From Ralstonia wenshanensis (GTDB lineage Bacteria > Pseudomonadota > Gammaproteobacteria > Burkholderiales > Burkholderiaceae), in assembly GCF_021173085.1 (NCBI RefSeq), contig NZ_CP076413.1, positions 1,736,001 to 1,800,000 on the forward strand: a DNA stretch of 64,000 nucleotides, given 5' to 3'. The translations under genes and the position numbers were made by a program. Positions 18,272 through 27,515 of the stretch are shown piece after piece; position 1 is the first letter of the stretch; the number at the start of each line of letters is the position of its first letter. Below the pieces are notes generated by a model. The model was not told where the DNA came from, did no database searches, and was given only the letters and a program-made list of their open reading frames with translations.

Positions 18272-20497
18272 TCACTTCCGCCGGGCTGTCAACACCCCTT
18301 GCACTTCTTCGATCAAAGTCAGCGCGCGCTGCAGTTGTGTCGCCTCTGATACCTCTGCGGTGAACTGCATTTTCGCAACGCCCTTGCTCGACAGCGTGCG
18401 CACGCCGGTCACGTTGATCTTCTCGCGCGAGAGGATTTCCGAGATGTCGCGCAACAAGCCCTGCCGGTCCAGCGCCTCGACCTGGATGTCGATCGGATAG
18501 ACCGAATCGCTGCGTTGGCCCCACTCCGTCTGGATGACACGGCCAGGAGCCCGGGCAGCCAACTGCTGAAACGTCGCACAGCTCTGCCGGTGGATCGATA
18601 CGCCACGCCCGCGTGTGACAAAGCCGACGATTGGGTCCGGGGGCGCAGGCTTGCAGCAACGCGACATCTGCGTGAGGAGTGAATCGACACCCACCACCAG
18701 CACGCCACTCTTGGCGCCACGAGCTACGCTGGTGGCGCGGCTCTTCTTCGTGAAGGCCGCTTCGTCATCCACGGGCGCCGCCGGCGGCGCCCCATCGGAG
18801 CGCAATACGGCCTCGATGCGGCGCAGGCTCAACTCGTCCTTGGCGACCACGGCATAGAGATCATCCGACGTCTTGTAGCCGAGCTTGGCGGCCAACTCTT
18901 CCAGGTTGACGGCGGTCTTGCCCTCGCGCTGCAGTGTCTTGTCGATGAGCGCCCGGCCCTGCGCAAGCGTCTCTTCCAGCTCCATCGCGTTGAACCACGC
19001 ACGCACTTTCGTGCGGGCACGCGGGCTGACGAGATAGTGCAGCTCGGTGTTGAGCCAATCGCGCGACGGCCCGCCCTGCTTAACGGTGACGATCTCGACG
19101 GTCTGGCCGTTCTTGAGCGGCGTGTTCAGCGGCACCATCGTGCCGTCGACGCGCGCGCCGCGGCAGCGGTGGCCGAGATCGCTGTGCAGGTAGTAGGCGA
19201 AATCGACCGGCGTTGCGCCTTGCGGCAACGCGATCACGCGCGCCTGGGGCGTCAGCACGTAGATGTGGTCATCCAGCTCGGTGTGCTTGAGTTGCTCCCA
19301 CGGGGAATCCTCGTGCGCGACGGTGTGCTCGGCGTCATCTTTCCAGGCGAGCAACTGGCGCAGCCACGCGATCTTCTCGTCGTAGCGCTCGCTGGCGGAG
19401 AACTGCCCGGCGTAGCCTTTGCTGCCGGCCTCCTTGTAGCGCCAGTGCGCGGCCACGCCGTACTCGGCAAAGTGGTGCATCTCGCGCGTGCGGATCTGCA
19501 CCTCGAGCGCGCGACCGTCATCGCCGATCACCACCGTATGCAGCGACATGTAGCCATTGGCCTTCGGGCGCGAGATGTAGTCATCGAATTCCTTCGGGAT
19601 CGGCTGCCACATGTGATGCACGAAACCGAGCACCGTGTAGCAATCCTTGATGTCGTCCACGATGACACGGAAGGCGCGCACATCGTACAGATCGGCAAAG
19701 TCGAGTTCCTTGCCGCGCATCTTTTTCCAGATGCTGTAGATGTGCTTGGGCCGGCCGCTGACCTCGGCCTGAATACCGGCATCGTGCAAGGTCTTTTGGA
19801 GTTGCTCGATGGCCTGGCCAATGAACTTCTCGCGCTCGATGCGTTTTTCATCCAGCAGGCGGGCGATACGCTTGTAGGTATCCGGATCCTCAAAGCGGAA
19901 GCCGAGGTCTTCAAGCTCCCACTTCAGCTGCCAGATGCCCAGGCGGTTTGCGAGCGGGGCGTAGATGTCCAGCGTTTCGCGCGCCATGCCTTCCGGCGCC
20001 GGGCGTTTCGTCTGCGCGAGCCAGCGCAGCGACTGCAGCCGCGACGCCAGCCGGATCAACACCACGCGAATATCTTGCGCGAACGCGAGCAACATCTTGC
20101 GCAGCGCCTCGACCTGCGCGCGGCGCGCTTCCGCTTCGTTCTTGCGCGTGATGCTGGCATCGGTCGGGCTGACGAGGCCGGCAATTGCGCCAATGCGCAG
20201 CAGTTGCCGCACATCGTGCACGAGCTTGACGACCTCGGCGCCGAATGCGGGCTCGAGCGCCTTTTCGTTGTCCATTGCCAGCGTGGGCAACAGGAACAGT
20301 GCAGCCGCCTGCAACGATGGCGTGTCGACGCGCAGCGCTTCCAGGATGGCGATCGTGCCGCGCGCGTGCGACTCCAGCGGCTCGCCGGTCAGCGTGACGC
20401 TGTCTGCGGCATTCGCCGCGAGATATTCGATCGCCCGGGCGACCTGCTCTGCCGTCGATCCGGCCCCCTCGGCCGGCCGTTCGGTCTTGTTCTCCAT
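18272..20497 (-). CDS. relA: (p)ppGpp synthetase I, RelA type
   Basis: 741 residues with the long RSH architecture: degenerate HD domain (~1-190), synthetase domain (~230-340: GRPKHIYSIWKKMRGKELDFADLYDVRAFRVIV, YISRPKANGYMSLHTVV, EVQIRTREMHHFAEYGVAAHWRYKE), TGS (~395-460: HIYVLTPQARVIALPQGATPVDFAYYLH), zinc-finger/helical region with the CCKPAPPDPIVGFVTRGRGVSIHR motif, and a C-terminal ACT domain. In the HD domain the catalytic His-Asp of the hydrolase is replaced (ALFLLPTLAMD), so it should be synthesis-only RelA, not bifunctional SpoT. It makes alarmone on ribosomes stalled with uncharged tRNA. Confidence 0.93.
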   Translation of the reverse strand: MENKTERPAEGAGSTAEQVARAIEYLAANAADSVTLTGEPLESHARGTIAILEALRVDTPSLQAAALFLLPTLAMDNEKALEPAFGAEVVKLVHDVRQLLRIGAIAGLVSPTDASITRKNEAEARRAQVEALRKMLLAFAQDIRVVLIRLASRLQSLRWLAQTKRPAPEGMARETLDIYAPLANRLGIWQLKWELEDLGFRFEDPDTYKRIARLLDEKRIEREKFIGQAIEQLQKTLHDAGIQAEVSGRPKHIYSIWKKMRGKELDFADLYDVRAFRVIVDDIKDCYTVLGFVHHMWQPIPKEFDDYISRPKANGYMSLHTVVIGDDGRALEVQIRTREMHHFAEYGVAAHWRYKEAGSKGYAGQFSASERYDEKIAWLRQLLAWKDDAEHTVAHEDSPWEQLKHTELDDHIYVLTPQARVIALPQGATPVDFAYYLHSDLGHRCRGARVDGTMVPLNTPLKNGQTVEIVTVKQGGPSRDWLNTELHYLVSPRARTKVRAWFNAMELEETLAQGRALIDKTLQREGKTAVNLEELAAKLGYKTSDDLYAVVAKDELSLRRIEAVLRSDGAPPAAPVDDEAAFTKKSRATSVARGAKSGVLVVGVDSLLTQMSRCCKPAPPDPIVGFVTRGRGVSIHRQSCATFQQLAARAPGRVIQTEWGQRSDSVYPIDIQVEALDRQGLLRDISEILSREKINVTGVRTLSSKGVAKMQFTAEVSEATQLQRALTLIEEVQGVLTARRK

Positions 20498-20536
20498 GAT
20501 GCGTCCTGCTTGCGTCTCGCCTGTTGGGCGACGGGC

Positions 20537-20905
20537 TCAGTTCTTCTGCGCGGCCGTCACGACGATTTCGATGCGGTACTTCGGATTGGCCAGCGCGGCC
20601 TCAACGGTGGCGCGCGGCGGCGAGTTCTTGGAATCGGCGGCGACCCACTGGTCCCACACCTTGTTCATCTCGCCAATCTCGCTGATGTCTTTCAGGAAGA
20701 TCTGGCACATCAGGATGCGCGTCTTGTCGCTGCCGTTGGCGGCCAGCACGCGATCGATGGTGGCGAGCACTTCTGCCGTCTGCTCGGCAATGCCTGCGTC
20801 GAGCGTGGTCTCAGGCACCTGCCCTGCCACGTAGACGACGCCGTTGTAGACGGCTGCGTCGGAATAGCGATGTTCGACGTTGTAGCGCTTCAGTTCAGTG
20901 CTCAT
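20537..20905 (-). CDS. RidA/YjgF-family protein
   Basis: 122 residues of the RidA superfamily: YSDAAVYNGVVYVAGQVPE at the N-terminus, an internal EQTAEVLATIDRVLAANGSDKTRILMCQIFLKDI segment, and the signature PPRATVEAALANPKYRIEIVVTA at the C-terminus. The active-site Arg that binds the carboxylate of 2-aminoacrylate in canonical RidA is at PPRAT. Members deaminate reactive enamines or imines; this looks like one of the Rid subfamilies with a less typical N-terminus. Lies between relA and a hydrolase, all leftward, with 30-40-bp gaps. Confidence 0.85.
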   Translation of the reverse strand: MSTELKRYNVEHRYSDAAVYNGVVYVAGQVPETTLDAGIAEQTAEVLATIDRVLAANGSDKTRILMCQIFLKDISEIGEMNKVWDQWVAADSKNSPPRATVEAALANPKYRIEIVVTAAQKN

Positions 20906-20935
20906 CTTGCAAATCGAATGGGGTCGGACAAACGG

Positions 20936-21805
20936 TCATTGACCGAGGAAGAACTTGCGGGCGATCGCCACCTGATCCGGCTGGATGAAGGTCGGCGCGT
21001 GGCCCACGTCAGGGATTTCAATCGTGTTCACATGTTGGCCACGCTGCATCATGGCCTCGACGGTCTCACGCGTAAGCAGATCGGAATGCGCGCCGCGCAC
21101 CACCAGCACCTCGCCGGGAATCGCCTCAAACAACTTCCACAGCGTGGCTTCGCCGGCAGCGATCATGTCAGGCGTCGTGTTCTTGAAGGGCTCGGCGAGG
21201 CGCGGATCGTAATGCAGGATCCACTCGCCCCCCTGCGGTTTCAGGATCGCGGTATTCAACGCACGCCATTGCTCCGGCGTGTGGGGGCCGAATGATGCGC
21301 TGATCGTCTTGAGGTACGCCAATCCTTCATCGAAGGTCTTGAAGCGGACGTTCAAACCGAGGTAAGCGCCAATGCGCGTCAACGACGACTCCGTCACCCG
21401 CGGGCCTACATCGTTGAGCAGCAGCTTGCGAATCGGCGATTGCGGCAAGCCTGCCAAGCCAATGCCGATCAGGCCACCCATCGAGGTACCAAACCAGTCG
21501 ACAGACTCGGCATTCACGCGCGCGAGCAACGTGACCATGTCGGACGCGTACTGCGGCAGCACGTAACCCTTCGGATCGGCCAGCCAATCGGAGCGCCCCC
21601 GACCCACCACATCGGGACAGATGACGCGATAGTCGTTGCACAGCGCCTGCGCCAGCACGTCGAAATCGCGCCCGGTGCGCGAGAGGCCATGCACGCAGAC
21701 CAGCACTCGCGGATTCTGCGCATCGCCCCACTCGTGATACGCCATCCGGTGCAAGCCGGACGGGCTCAGGCACTGCACGAAGGCAAGGCGCGGCGAAACT
21801 GGCAT
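20936..21805 (-). CDS. Alpha/beta-fold hydrolase
   Basis: 289 residues from the ATG at 21805, which is preceded by AGGAG; an in-frame TTG two codons earlier is not needed. Alpha/beta hydrolase fold with CVHGLSRTGRDFD (oxyanion-hole HG), ICPDVVGRGRSDWL, the nucleophile elbow GTSMG with Ser108, and the late GHAPTFIQPDQ His motif. The acidic member probably lies in VVRGAHSDLL. Substrate unknown. First of a leftward set with the RidA-like gene and relA, but operon membership is uncertain. Confidence 0.82.
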   Translation of the reverse strand: MPVSPRLAFVQCLSPSGLHRMAYHEWGDAQNPRVLVCVHGLSRTGRDFDVLAQALCNDYRVICPDVVGRGRSDWLADPKGYVLPQYASDMVTLLARVNAESVDWFGTSMGGLIGIGLAGLPQSPIRKLLLNDVGPRVTESSLTRIGAYLGLNVRFKTFDEGLAYLKTISASFGPHTPEQWRALNTAILKPQGGEWILHYDPRLAEPFKNTTPDMIAAGEATLWKLFEAIPGEVLVVRGAHSDLLTRETVEAMMQRGQHVNTIEIPDVGHAPTFIQPDQVAIARKFFLGQ

Positions 21806-21906
21806 GAACAACTCCTACATGGGAATGACGGAGACAGCGAAGCCTGATTGTACGCGGGCCCGCAAGCATGCGGCGGTGCAGCAGACATGCACCGTCCATC
21901 AAAAAC

Positions 21907-21935
21907 AAAAAAGCCCCGCCGAAGCGAGGCTTTTT
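21907..21935 (-). terminator. Intrinsic terminator of the bdhA operon
   Basis: Stem AAAAAGCC..GGCTTTTT with inner CGC/GCG pairing and a short loop, 16 bp after the bdhA stop. The minus strand ends in a T run. The A tract on the other side would also serve convergent transcription. Confidence 0.75.
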
Positions 21936-21950
21936 CTGAAGCAGATCGGC

Positions 21951-22730
21951 TTACTGCGCGACCCAGCCACCATCCATGTTCCACGCCACGCCGCGCACCT
22001 GTTCGGCCGCATCGCTGCACAGGAACACCGCCAGCGCACCGAGCTGGTCAGGCGTGACGAATTCGCCCGAGGGCTGCTTTTCCATCAGCAGATCCTTCTT
22101 GGCTTCGAGCGCGGACAGGCCGTCCTTCTCGGCGCGCGCATCGATCTGTTTCTGCACCAGCGGTGTCAGCACCCAGCCCGGACAGATCGCATTGGACGTG
22201 ATACCCGTCTGCGCCGTCTCCAGCGCCACCGATTTGGTGAAGCCGACGATACCGTGCTTGGCCGCCACATACGCCGATTTCTGCGCCGATGCCACCAACC
22301 CATGCGCCGAAGCGATGTTGATGATGCGGCCCCAGTTCTTGCGCTTCATGCCCGGCACGGCAAGCCGCGTCGTGTGGAAAGCCGAGGTGAGGTTGATGGC
22401 GATGATGGCGTCCCAACGCTCGGTCGGGAAATCCTCGACATTGGCCACGTACTGGATGCCGGCATTGTTGACGAGGATGTCCACACCGCCGAACTCGGTG
22501 TCGGCATAGGCGAACATCGCTTCGATCTCGGCCGGCTTGCTCATGTCGGCGCCGTGGTATCCGATACGGATGGCGTTCTTGCCGGCGGCCGCGATCTGCG
22601 CCTTGGGCGCTTCAACATCGCCAAAGCCGTTCATGATGATGTTGGCGCCCTGCGCGGCCAGCGAGCAGGCGATACCCAGACCGATCCCGCTAGTCGAGCC
22701 TGTAACCAGGGCAGTTTTTCCTTGCAGCAT
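21951..22730 (-). CDS. bdhA: 3-hydroxybutyrate dehydrogenase
   Basis: 259-residue classical short-chain dehydrogenase. Cofactor motif TGSTSGIG (residues 10-17), NNAGIQYV, and the catalytic Ser and YVAAK (Tyr-x-x-x-Lys). The sequence INIASAHGLVASAQKSAYVAAKHGIVGFTK and the C-terminal QVRGVAWNMDGGWVAQ are characteristic of bacterial D-3-hydroxybutyrate dehydrogenases, which oxidise the monomer of polyhydroxybutyrate to acetoacetate with NAD+. It is the last gene after scoA-scoB, which activate acetoacetate to acetoacetyl-CoA, so the three genes form a ketone-body/PHB-monomer module. Confidence 0.92.
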   Translation of the reverse strand: MLQGKTALVTGSTSGIGLGIACSLAAQGANIIMNGFGDVEAPKAQIAAAGKNAIRIGYHGADMSKPAEIEAMFAYADTEFGGVDILVNNAGIQYVANVEDFPTERWDAIIAINLTSAFHTTRLAVPGMKRKNWGRIINIASAHGLVASAQKSAYVAAKHGIVGFTKSVALETAQTGITSNAICPGWVLTPLVQKQIDARAEKDGLSALEAKKDLLMEKQPSGEFVTPDQLGALAVFLCSDAAEQVRGVAWNMDGGWVAQ

Positions 22731-22743
22731 TGCGGTCTCCGAA

Positions 22744-23379
22744 TTACAGCAGGTTGACGCCGGTCTTGGCCTGGATCTCTTCGCGCGAAACGCCCGGCGC
22801 GGTTTCGATCAGCTTCAGGCCCTGCGCGGTCACGTCGATCACGCCAAGGTCCGTAATGATGCGATCGACCACACCCACGCCGGTCAGTGGCAGCGTGCAC
22901 TTGGGTAGCAGTTTCAGGTCTTCAGTACCGTCCTTTTTCTTGGCGGTGTGCTCCATCAGTACGATCACACGCTTGACGCCGGCCACGAGGTCCATCGCGC
23001 CGCCCATGCCCTTGACCATCTTGCCGGGGATCATCCAGTTGGCCAGATCGCCCGTCTCGCTTACCTGCATCGCACCCAGAATCGACAGGTTGATCTTGCC
23101 GCCGCGAATCATCGCAAAGCTCTGGTCGCTGCCGAAGATGGCGCTGCCGGGCAGTGTGGTCACGGTCTGCTTGCCTGCGTTGATCAGGTCGGCATCCACT
23201 TCGTCTTCCGTGGGAAACGGACCGATGCCCAGCATGCCGTTTTCGCTTTGCAGCCAGACTTCCTTGTCGCCGGTGTGGTTGGCAACCAGCGTCGGGATGC
23301 CGATGCCGAGGTTGACGTAGAAGCCGTCTTGCAACTCCTGGGCAGCGCGCGCCGCCATTTGGTCTTGTGTCCAGGCCAT
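22744..23379 (-). CDS. scoB: 3-oxoacid (succinyl-CoA:acetoacetate) CoA-transferase subunit B
   Basis: 211 residues from the ATG at 23379, preceded by AGGAG; codons upstream overlap scoA and are not conserved. Shows the subunit B signature: [17 protein letters not shown], then [14 protein letters not shown], whose Glu in SENG is the catalytic residue that forms the glutamyl-CoA thioester. [24 protein letters not shown] follows. With ScoA it transfers CoA from succinyl-CoA to acetoacetate. Gap of 10 bp to scoA; bdhA begins 13 bp after its stop. Confidence 0.93.
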   Translation of the reverse strand: MAWTQDQMAARAAQELQDGFYVNLGIGIPTLVANHTGDKEVWLQSENGMLGIGPFPTEDEVDADLINAGKQTVTTLPGSAIFGSDQSFAMIRGGKINLSILGAMQVSETGDLANWMIPGKMVKGMGGAMDLVAGVKRVIVLMEHTAKKKDGTEDLKLLPKCTLPLTGVGVVDRIITDLGVIDVTAQGLKLIETAPGVSREEIQAKTGVNLL

Positions 23380-23389
23380 GTCGGTCTCC

Positions 23390-24091
23390 TTAGTTGGCTG
23401 CTCGGATGGTGCGCTTTTCGATGCGCTTCTCGGGCGTGGCATTCAGCACGATGCGGTGCACGTAGATACCCGGCAGATGAATGTCGTCCGGTGCCAAATC
23501 GCCCACTTCAACGATCTCTTCGACTTCGACGATGCAGATCTTGCCGGCCGTAGCCGCAGCGGGGTTGAAGTTGCGTGCGGTCAGGTTGAACCGCAGGTTG
23601 CCGGACTTGTCAGCCACCTGCGCCTTCACCAGCGCCACATCGGGCACCAGCGAGCGCTCCATGACGTACGTCTCGCCGTCAAACTCGCGCAGCTCCTTGC
23701 CCTCGGCGACCAGCGTGCCGACGCCGGTCTTGGTGAAGAACGCCGGGATGCCAGCGCCACCAGCGCGCAGCTTTTCGGCCAGCGTGCCTTGCGGGGTGAA
23801 TTCCAGCTCGAGTTCGCCGGCCAGATACTGGCGCTCGAACTCCTTGTTTTCGCCCACGTAGGACGAAATCATCTTCTTGATCTGACGGGTTTCCAGCAGC
23901 AGGCCCAGGCCAAAGCCATCCACGCCCGCGTTGTTGGAGATGCATGTGAGGCCCTTGACCCCCGAATCGCGCAGCGCGGCAATCAGCGCTTCCGGAATGC
24001 CGCACAGGCCGAAGCCGCCCACGGCGATGGTCTGGCCGTCCTTGACGACGCCCGCGAGCGCCTCGCTGGCGCCGGCGAAGATTTTGTTCAT
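23390..24091 (-). CDS. scoA: 3-oxoacid (succinyl-CoA:acetoacetate) CoA-transferase subunit A
   Basis: 233 residues from the ATG at 24091 with AAGGAAGGAG upstream. The frame continues open for over 400 bp upstream, but that part crosses the promoter and the divergent regulator and is not real. Family I CoA-transferase alpha subunit: [80 protein letters not shown]. First gene of scoA-scoB-bdhA. The 153-bp gap to the divergent PAS-LuxR gene should hold both promoters. Confidence 0.93.
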   Translation of the reverse strand: MNKIFAGASEALAGVVKDGQTIAVGGFGLCGIPEALIAALRDSGVKGLTCISNNAGVDGFGLGLLLETRQIKKMISSYVGENKEFERQYLAGELELEFTPQGTLAEKLRAGGAGIPAFFTKTGVGTLVAEGKELREFDGETYVMERSLVPDVALVKAQVADKSGNLRFNLTARNFNPAAATAGKICIVEVEEIVEVGDLAPDDIHLPGIYVHRIVLNATPEKRIEKRTIRAAN

Positions 24092-24244
24092 GCGTGCTCC
24101 TTCCTTGGTGGTCCAACAAATCCGGCAGGGTTTTGACCGATCACACAGTTGGGGTTTGTGCGATGCAGCGCCGGAAAATAGTAACGATACAATCTGGCGA
24201 GAATACGCAAGCGTCGCGCGACGCAGCAATACGTACGAATACAT

Positions 24245-24790
24245 ATGCCCGCCCTCGACTATCAGACTGCGTTCCAGCTTGCCCCTGTCGGCATGGTGAT
24301 GTCCCGCGAGCGGGTCATGCTCGACGTCAATGATGAAGCCGCACGCATCTTCGGCCACGCACGCACGACGATGATCGGGCAGTCGTTCGAGCTGCTTTAT
24401 CCGACGCACGATGAATACGAGCGCACCGGCGCGCGCATCATCCCCGTCATGAATGCGCGCGGCAGCTACTCCGATGAACGCATCATGAAACGCGCCAATG
24501 GCGAGCTGTTCTGGTGCCACGTCACCGGCCGCGCGCTGGACCGCGCGAAACCGCTGGGCGAAGGCATCTGGACCTTCGAGGACCTGTCAGCGCATCGCCC
24601 GGTCACGGCAGCGCTCACGCCGCGCGAACGCGACATCGCCGCGCAACTGGTCGAGGGCAAGACCAGCAAGCAGATCGGCAAGCAATTGGAGATCAGCCCG
24701 CGCACAGTCGAAATCTACCGCGCGCGGTTGATGAAGAAATACGCCGCCAACACCTCGTTGGAACTTGTGCAGCGGCTGATGGGGCATTAA
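24245..24790 (+). CDS. PAS-domain LuxR-family transcriptional regulator
   Basis: 181 residues. Residues 1-~115 form a PAS domain (FQLAPVGMVMSRERVMLDVNDEAARIFGH, IGQSFELLYPTHDEYERTG, ANGELFWCHVTGRALD). Residues ~120-181 are a LuxR/NarL-type HTH (LTPRERDIAAQLVEGKTSKQIGKQLEISPRTVEIYRARLMKKY). No receiver domain, so it senses directly, or through a small ligand or redox state, rather than by phosphorylation. Proteins of this build occur widely in Burkholderiaceae. Divergent from scoAB-bdhA, which is the natural candidate target. Confidence 0.88.
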   Translation: MPALDYQTAFQLAPVGMVMSRERVMLDVNDEAARIFGHARTTMIGQSFELLYPTHDEYERTGARIIPVMNARGSYSDERIMKRANGELFWCHVTGRALDRAKPLGEGIWTFEDLSAHRPVTAALTPRERDIAAQLVEGKTSKQIGKQLEISPRTVEIYRARLMKKYAANTSLELVQRLMGH

Positions 24791-24801
24791 GCCCCAATGT
24801 C

Positions 24802-25587
24802 TTACACCATGCCGTCGTCGGCGTTGATGACGGCACCGTTGATGAAGTCCGACTGATCCGACGCCAACAGCAGAATCAGGCCATCCAGGTCTTCCGGCTT
24901 GCCGACGCGTTTGCGGGGCAGCATCTGCACCAGTTTCTGGCCGGGTTCGGTTTCCCAGTGATGATGATTGATTTCGGTATCGATATAGCCCGGGCAGATC
25001 GCATTGGTATTGATGCCGTAACGGCCCCACTCCAGCGCCATGGCCTTGGTCATGTGCACCACGGCCGCCTTGCTCATGCAATACACGCCAATCTGCGACA
25101 GCACCTTCAGCCCTGCCACCGAGGCAATGTTGACGATGCGCGACTGCGGCAGCGGCGAACCGTTCTTCTCGGCGCCCTTGGCGCGCGCAATCATGCGCTT
25201 GGCCGTTTCCTGGGCAACGAAGAAGGCGCCGCGCGTGTTGGTGTCGAATACGAAATCGAAGTCGTCGGGCGAAACGTCCACCATGCGCTGCGTGGTCGAC
25301 ACCCCCGAGTTATTGACAAGGATGTCGATGGTACCTGCCTCCGTTTCAGCGTGCGCGATGGCGGCGCGGATGCTGTCTGGGTCCGTCACGTCCAGGCGCA
25401 CGACGTGCGCGCTGCCGCCCCTCGATTCGATGTCGGCGCGCAGTTCTTTCAGGCGCTCGACACGGCGCGAGGCCAGCACGACCTTCGCGCCGGCGGCCGC
25501 CAGCGTGTGTGCAAAGCGCGCTCCGAGGCCGCTCGACGCGCCCGTGATCAGCGCGACCTTGCCTTCCAGATTGATCGACAAACCCAT
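24802..25587 (-). CDS. SDR-family oxidoreductase
   Basis: 261 residues, classical short-chain dehydrogenase. TGASSGLG at residues 15-22 binds NAD(P); ASRRVERLKEL suggests NADP preference through the Arg residues after strand 2; NNSGVS, SVAGLKVLSQIGVYCMSKAA (catalytic Tyr and Lys); C-terminal DFINGAVINADDGMV. Substrate unknown. Its promoter region is shared with ETF-QO and holds a perfect palindrome typical of a fatty-acid-degradation regulator, so a role in acyl-chain metabolism is a reasonable guess. Convergent with the LuxR gene, only 11 bp apart. Confidence 0.85.
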   Translation of the reverse strand: MGLSINLEGKVALITGASSGLGARFAHTLAAAGAKVVLASRRVERLKELRADIESRGGSAHVVRLDVTDPDSIRAAIAHAETEAGTIDILVNNSGVSTTQRMVDVSPDDFDFVFDTNTRGAFFVAQETAKRMIARAKGAEKNGSPLPQSRIVNIASVAGLKVLSQIGVYCMSKAAVVHMTKAMALEWGRYGINTNAICPGYIDTEINHHHWETEPGQKLVQMLPRKRVGKPEDLDGLILLLASDQSDFINGAVINADDGMV

Positions 25588-25678
25588 GATGCGTGTTCCC
25601 CGTGTGTTGGTTTGACATGCGCCGAGCCGCTCCGAAGCAACACCGGCGTGTGATTTGGGCGCAGCTTAGCAAAAAATC

Positions 25679-25690
25679 GAACGATCGTTC
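25679..25690. promoter_or_regulatory. Palindromic operator between SDR and ETF-QO genes
   Basis: GAACGATCGTTC is a perfect 12-bp palindrome in the 223-bp divergent gap, 91 bp from the SDR start and 120 bp from the ETF-QO start. GAAC-N-GTTC dyads are typical TetR-family operators; PsrA/FadP-type regulators of beta-oxidation recognise sites of this general style, and ETF-QO serves beta-oxidation. The regulator's identity is inference. Confidence 0.5.
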
Positions 25691-25810
25691 AGAAATTTCC
25701 CTTGCCGCATCCGGGCGTGTCCCGGACAATGCGGAAAATTCTAATGCAGCAATCCGTCATACCAATAAGCAAACGCCCCTAACTGTGCCAAAAGCAGCGA
25801 AGAGACACTT

Positions 25811-27496
25811 ATGAACCAGCAGCAGCTCCTCGAACAATACGGCCCGCGAGAGTCCATGGAGTATGACGTCGTTGTCGTCGGCGGCGGTCCCGCCGGCCTG
25901 GCGACTGCGATTCGCATCAAGCAACTGGCTGCCGAGACGGGCAAGGACGTGTCCGTCGTCGTGCTGGAAAAGGGTTCCGAGCCCGGTGCACACATTCTGT
26001 CGGGTGCGGTGATGGACCCGCGCGCCATCAACGAACTTCTCCCGAACTGGAAAGCTGACGGCGCCCCGCTCAACCAGGCGGTCACCGGCGACGACGTGCT
26101 CTTCCTGAGCGAGACCGACGCCAAGCGTACGCCCGACTGGCTCGTGCCGCGCAACTTCCACAATGACGGATGCTACGTCGTCTCGCTGTCGAACGTGGTC
26201 AAGTGGATGGCCACGCAGGCCGAAGCGCTGGGCGTGGAAATCTTCCCCGGTTTCGCTGCCGCAGAAGTGCTTTACGACGACAAGGGTGCGGTGCGCGGCG
26301 TGGCCACCGGCAACATGGGCATCGGCAAAGATGGCGAGCCGACCGAGAACTTCCAGCTCGGCATGGAGCTGCTTGGCAAATACACCATCTTCGCGGAAGG
26401 CGCGCGTGGCCATCTCGGCCGGCAGCTACTAGAGAAGTTCAAGCTCACCGCAGGCAAGGACCCCCAGACTTTCGCCATCGGCATCAAGGAACTCTGGGAA
26501 ATCGATCCAGCCAAGGCCAAACCCGGTCTCGTGGTGCACACGGCAGGCTGGCCGATGGAAGACGACACCTTTGGCGGTGGCTTCCTGTATCACCTCGAAG
26601 ACAACAAGGTCACGCTCGGCTTCGTGATCGGGCTGGACTACAAGAACCCGTGGATGAGCCCGTTCGAAGAAATGCAGCGCTGGAAGGCCCATCCGGCCAT
26701 CCGGGCACATATCGAAGGCGGCAAGCGCATCGGCTACGGCGCCCGCGCCATCAACAACGGCACGCCGCAAGCGCTGCCAAAAACGGTGTTCCCAGGTGGC
26801 GCGCTGGTCGGTTGCGATGCTGGCTACCTGAACGCCGCTCGCATCAAGGGCAGCCACGCGGCCATCAAGAGCGGCATGATGTGCGGCGACGCAGTGTTCG
26901 AAGCCGTGACGGCCGGCCGTTCCGCTGACGAGCTGTCTGCCTACCCCGCAGCCTTCGAACAGAGCTGGCTGAAGGAAGAACTGGACCAGTCGCGCAACTT
27001 CAAGCTGTGGTTCAAAAAGAGCCCGACGCTGGGCAAGATCATGACCGGCATCGAGCAGTGGCTGCTGCCCAAGATTGGCGTCAGCAACCCGCCTTGGACG
27101 CTGCACGGCACGAAGTCGGATAACCAGTCGCTCAAGCCGGCATCGGAATGCCCGAAGATCGAGTATCCGAAGCCGGACGGCAAGATCACGTTCGATCGCC
27201 TGTCGTCGGTGTTCATCTCGAACACCAACCACGAAGAGAATCAACCGGCCCACCTGACGCTGAAGGATCCGACCGTACCGACGCGCATCAACCTGACGCA
27301 GTTTGCCGGCCCCGAACAGCGCTACTGCCCGGCTGGCGTGTATGAGTTCGTCAAGAACGATGAGGGCACCGAGCGCCTGCAGATCAACGCGCAGAACTGC
27401 GTGCACTGCAAGACCTGCGACATCAAGGACCCGACGCAGAACATCGTGTGGGTCACGCCGGAAGGCGGTGGCGGTCCGAACTACGTCGGCATGTAA
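25811..27496 (+). CDS. Electron transfer flavoprotein-ubiquinone oxidoreductase
   Basis: 561 residues, full length. N-terminal FAD Rossmann motif YDVVVVGGGPAGLATAIRIKQLA. The central ubiquinone-binding and membrane-contact domain includes GGGFLYHLEDNKVTLGFVIGLDYKNPWMSPFEEMQRWK and GALVGCDAGYLNAARIKGSHAAIKSGMM. The C-terminal 4Fe-4S domain has CPAGVYEF and QNCVHCKTCDIKDPTQNIVW, supplying the four cysteines. It takes electrons from ETF, reduced by acyl-CoA and other dehydrogenases, into the quinone pool at the inner membrane. Monocistronic, with its own terminator and a shared divergent operator. Confidence 0.95.
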   Translation: MNQQQLLEQYGPRESMEYDVVVVGGGPAGLATAIRIKQLAAETGKDVSVVVLEKGSEPGAHILSGAVMDPRAINELLPNWKADGAPLNQAVTGDDVLFLSETDAKRTPDWLVPRNFHNDGCYVVSLSNVVKWMATQAEALGVEIFPGFAAAEVLYDDKGAVRGVATGNMGIGKDGEPTENFQLGMELLGKYTIFAEGARGHLGRQLLEKFKLTAGKDPQTFAIGIKELWEIDPAKAKPGLVVHTAGWPMEDDTFGGGFLYHLEDNKVTLGFVIGLDYKNPWMSPFEEMQRWKAHPAIRAHIEGGKRIGYGARAINNGTPQALPKTVFPGGALVGCDAGYLNAARIKGSHAAIKSGMMCGDAVFEAVTAGRSADELSAYPAAFEQSWLKEELDQSRNFKLWFKKSPTLGKIMTGIEQWLLPKIGVSNPPWTLHGTKSDNQSLKPASECPKIEYPKPDGKITFDRLSSVFISNTNHEENQPAHLTLKDPTVPTRINLTQFAGPEQRYCPAGVYEFVKNDEGTERLQINAQNCVHCKTCDIKDPTQNIVWVTPEGGGGPNYVGM

Positions 27497-27515
27497 GTAC
27501 CGGGCGAGCGCCCAA

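Noticed and set aside
18172-18363. ORF across tRNA-Val (plus strand) starting GSIGLEPTTPTMSRWCS
   Set aside because: Known artefact: this peptide is the antisense translation of a tRNA gene; no ribosome site.
19037-21295. 752-codon ORF on the plus strand opposite relA
   Set aside because: Antisense shadow of relA, the RidA-like gene and the hydrolase.
24229-24236. TACGTA near the PAS-LuxR start and again beside the palindrome at 38739
   Set aside because: A six-base match is expected by chance; no further similarity between the two regions.
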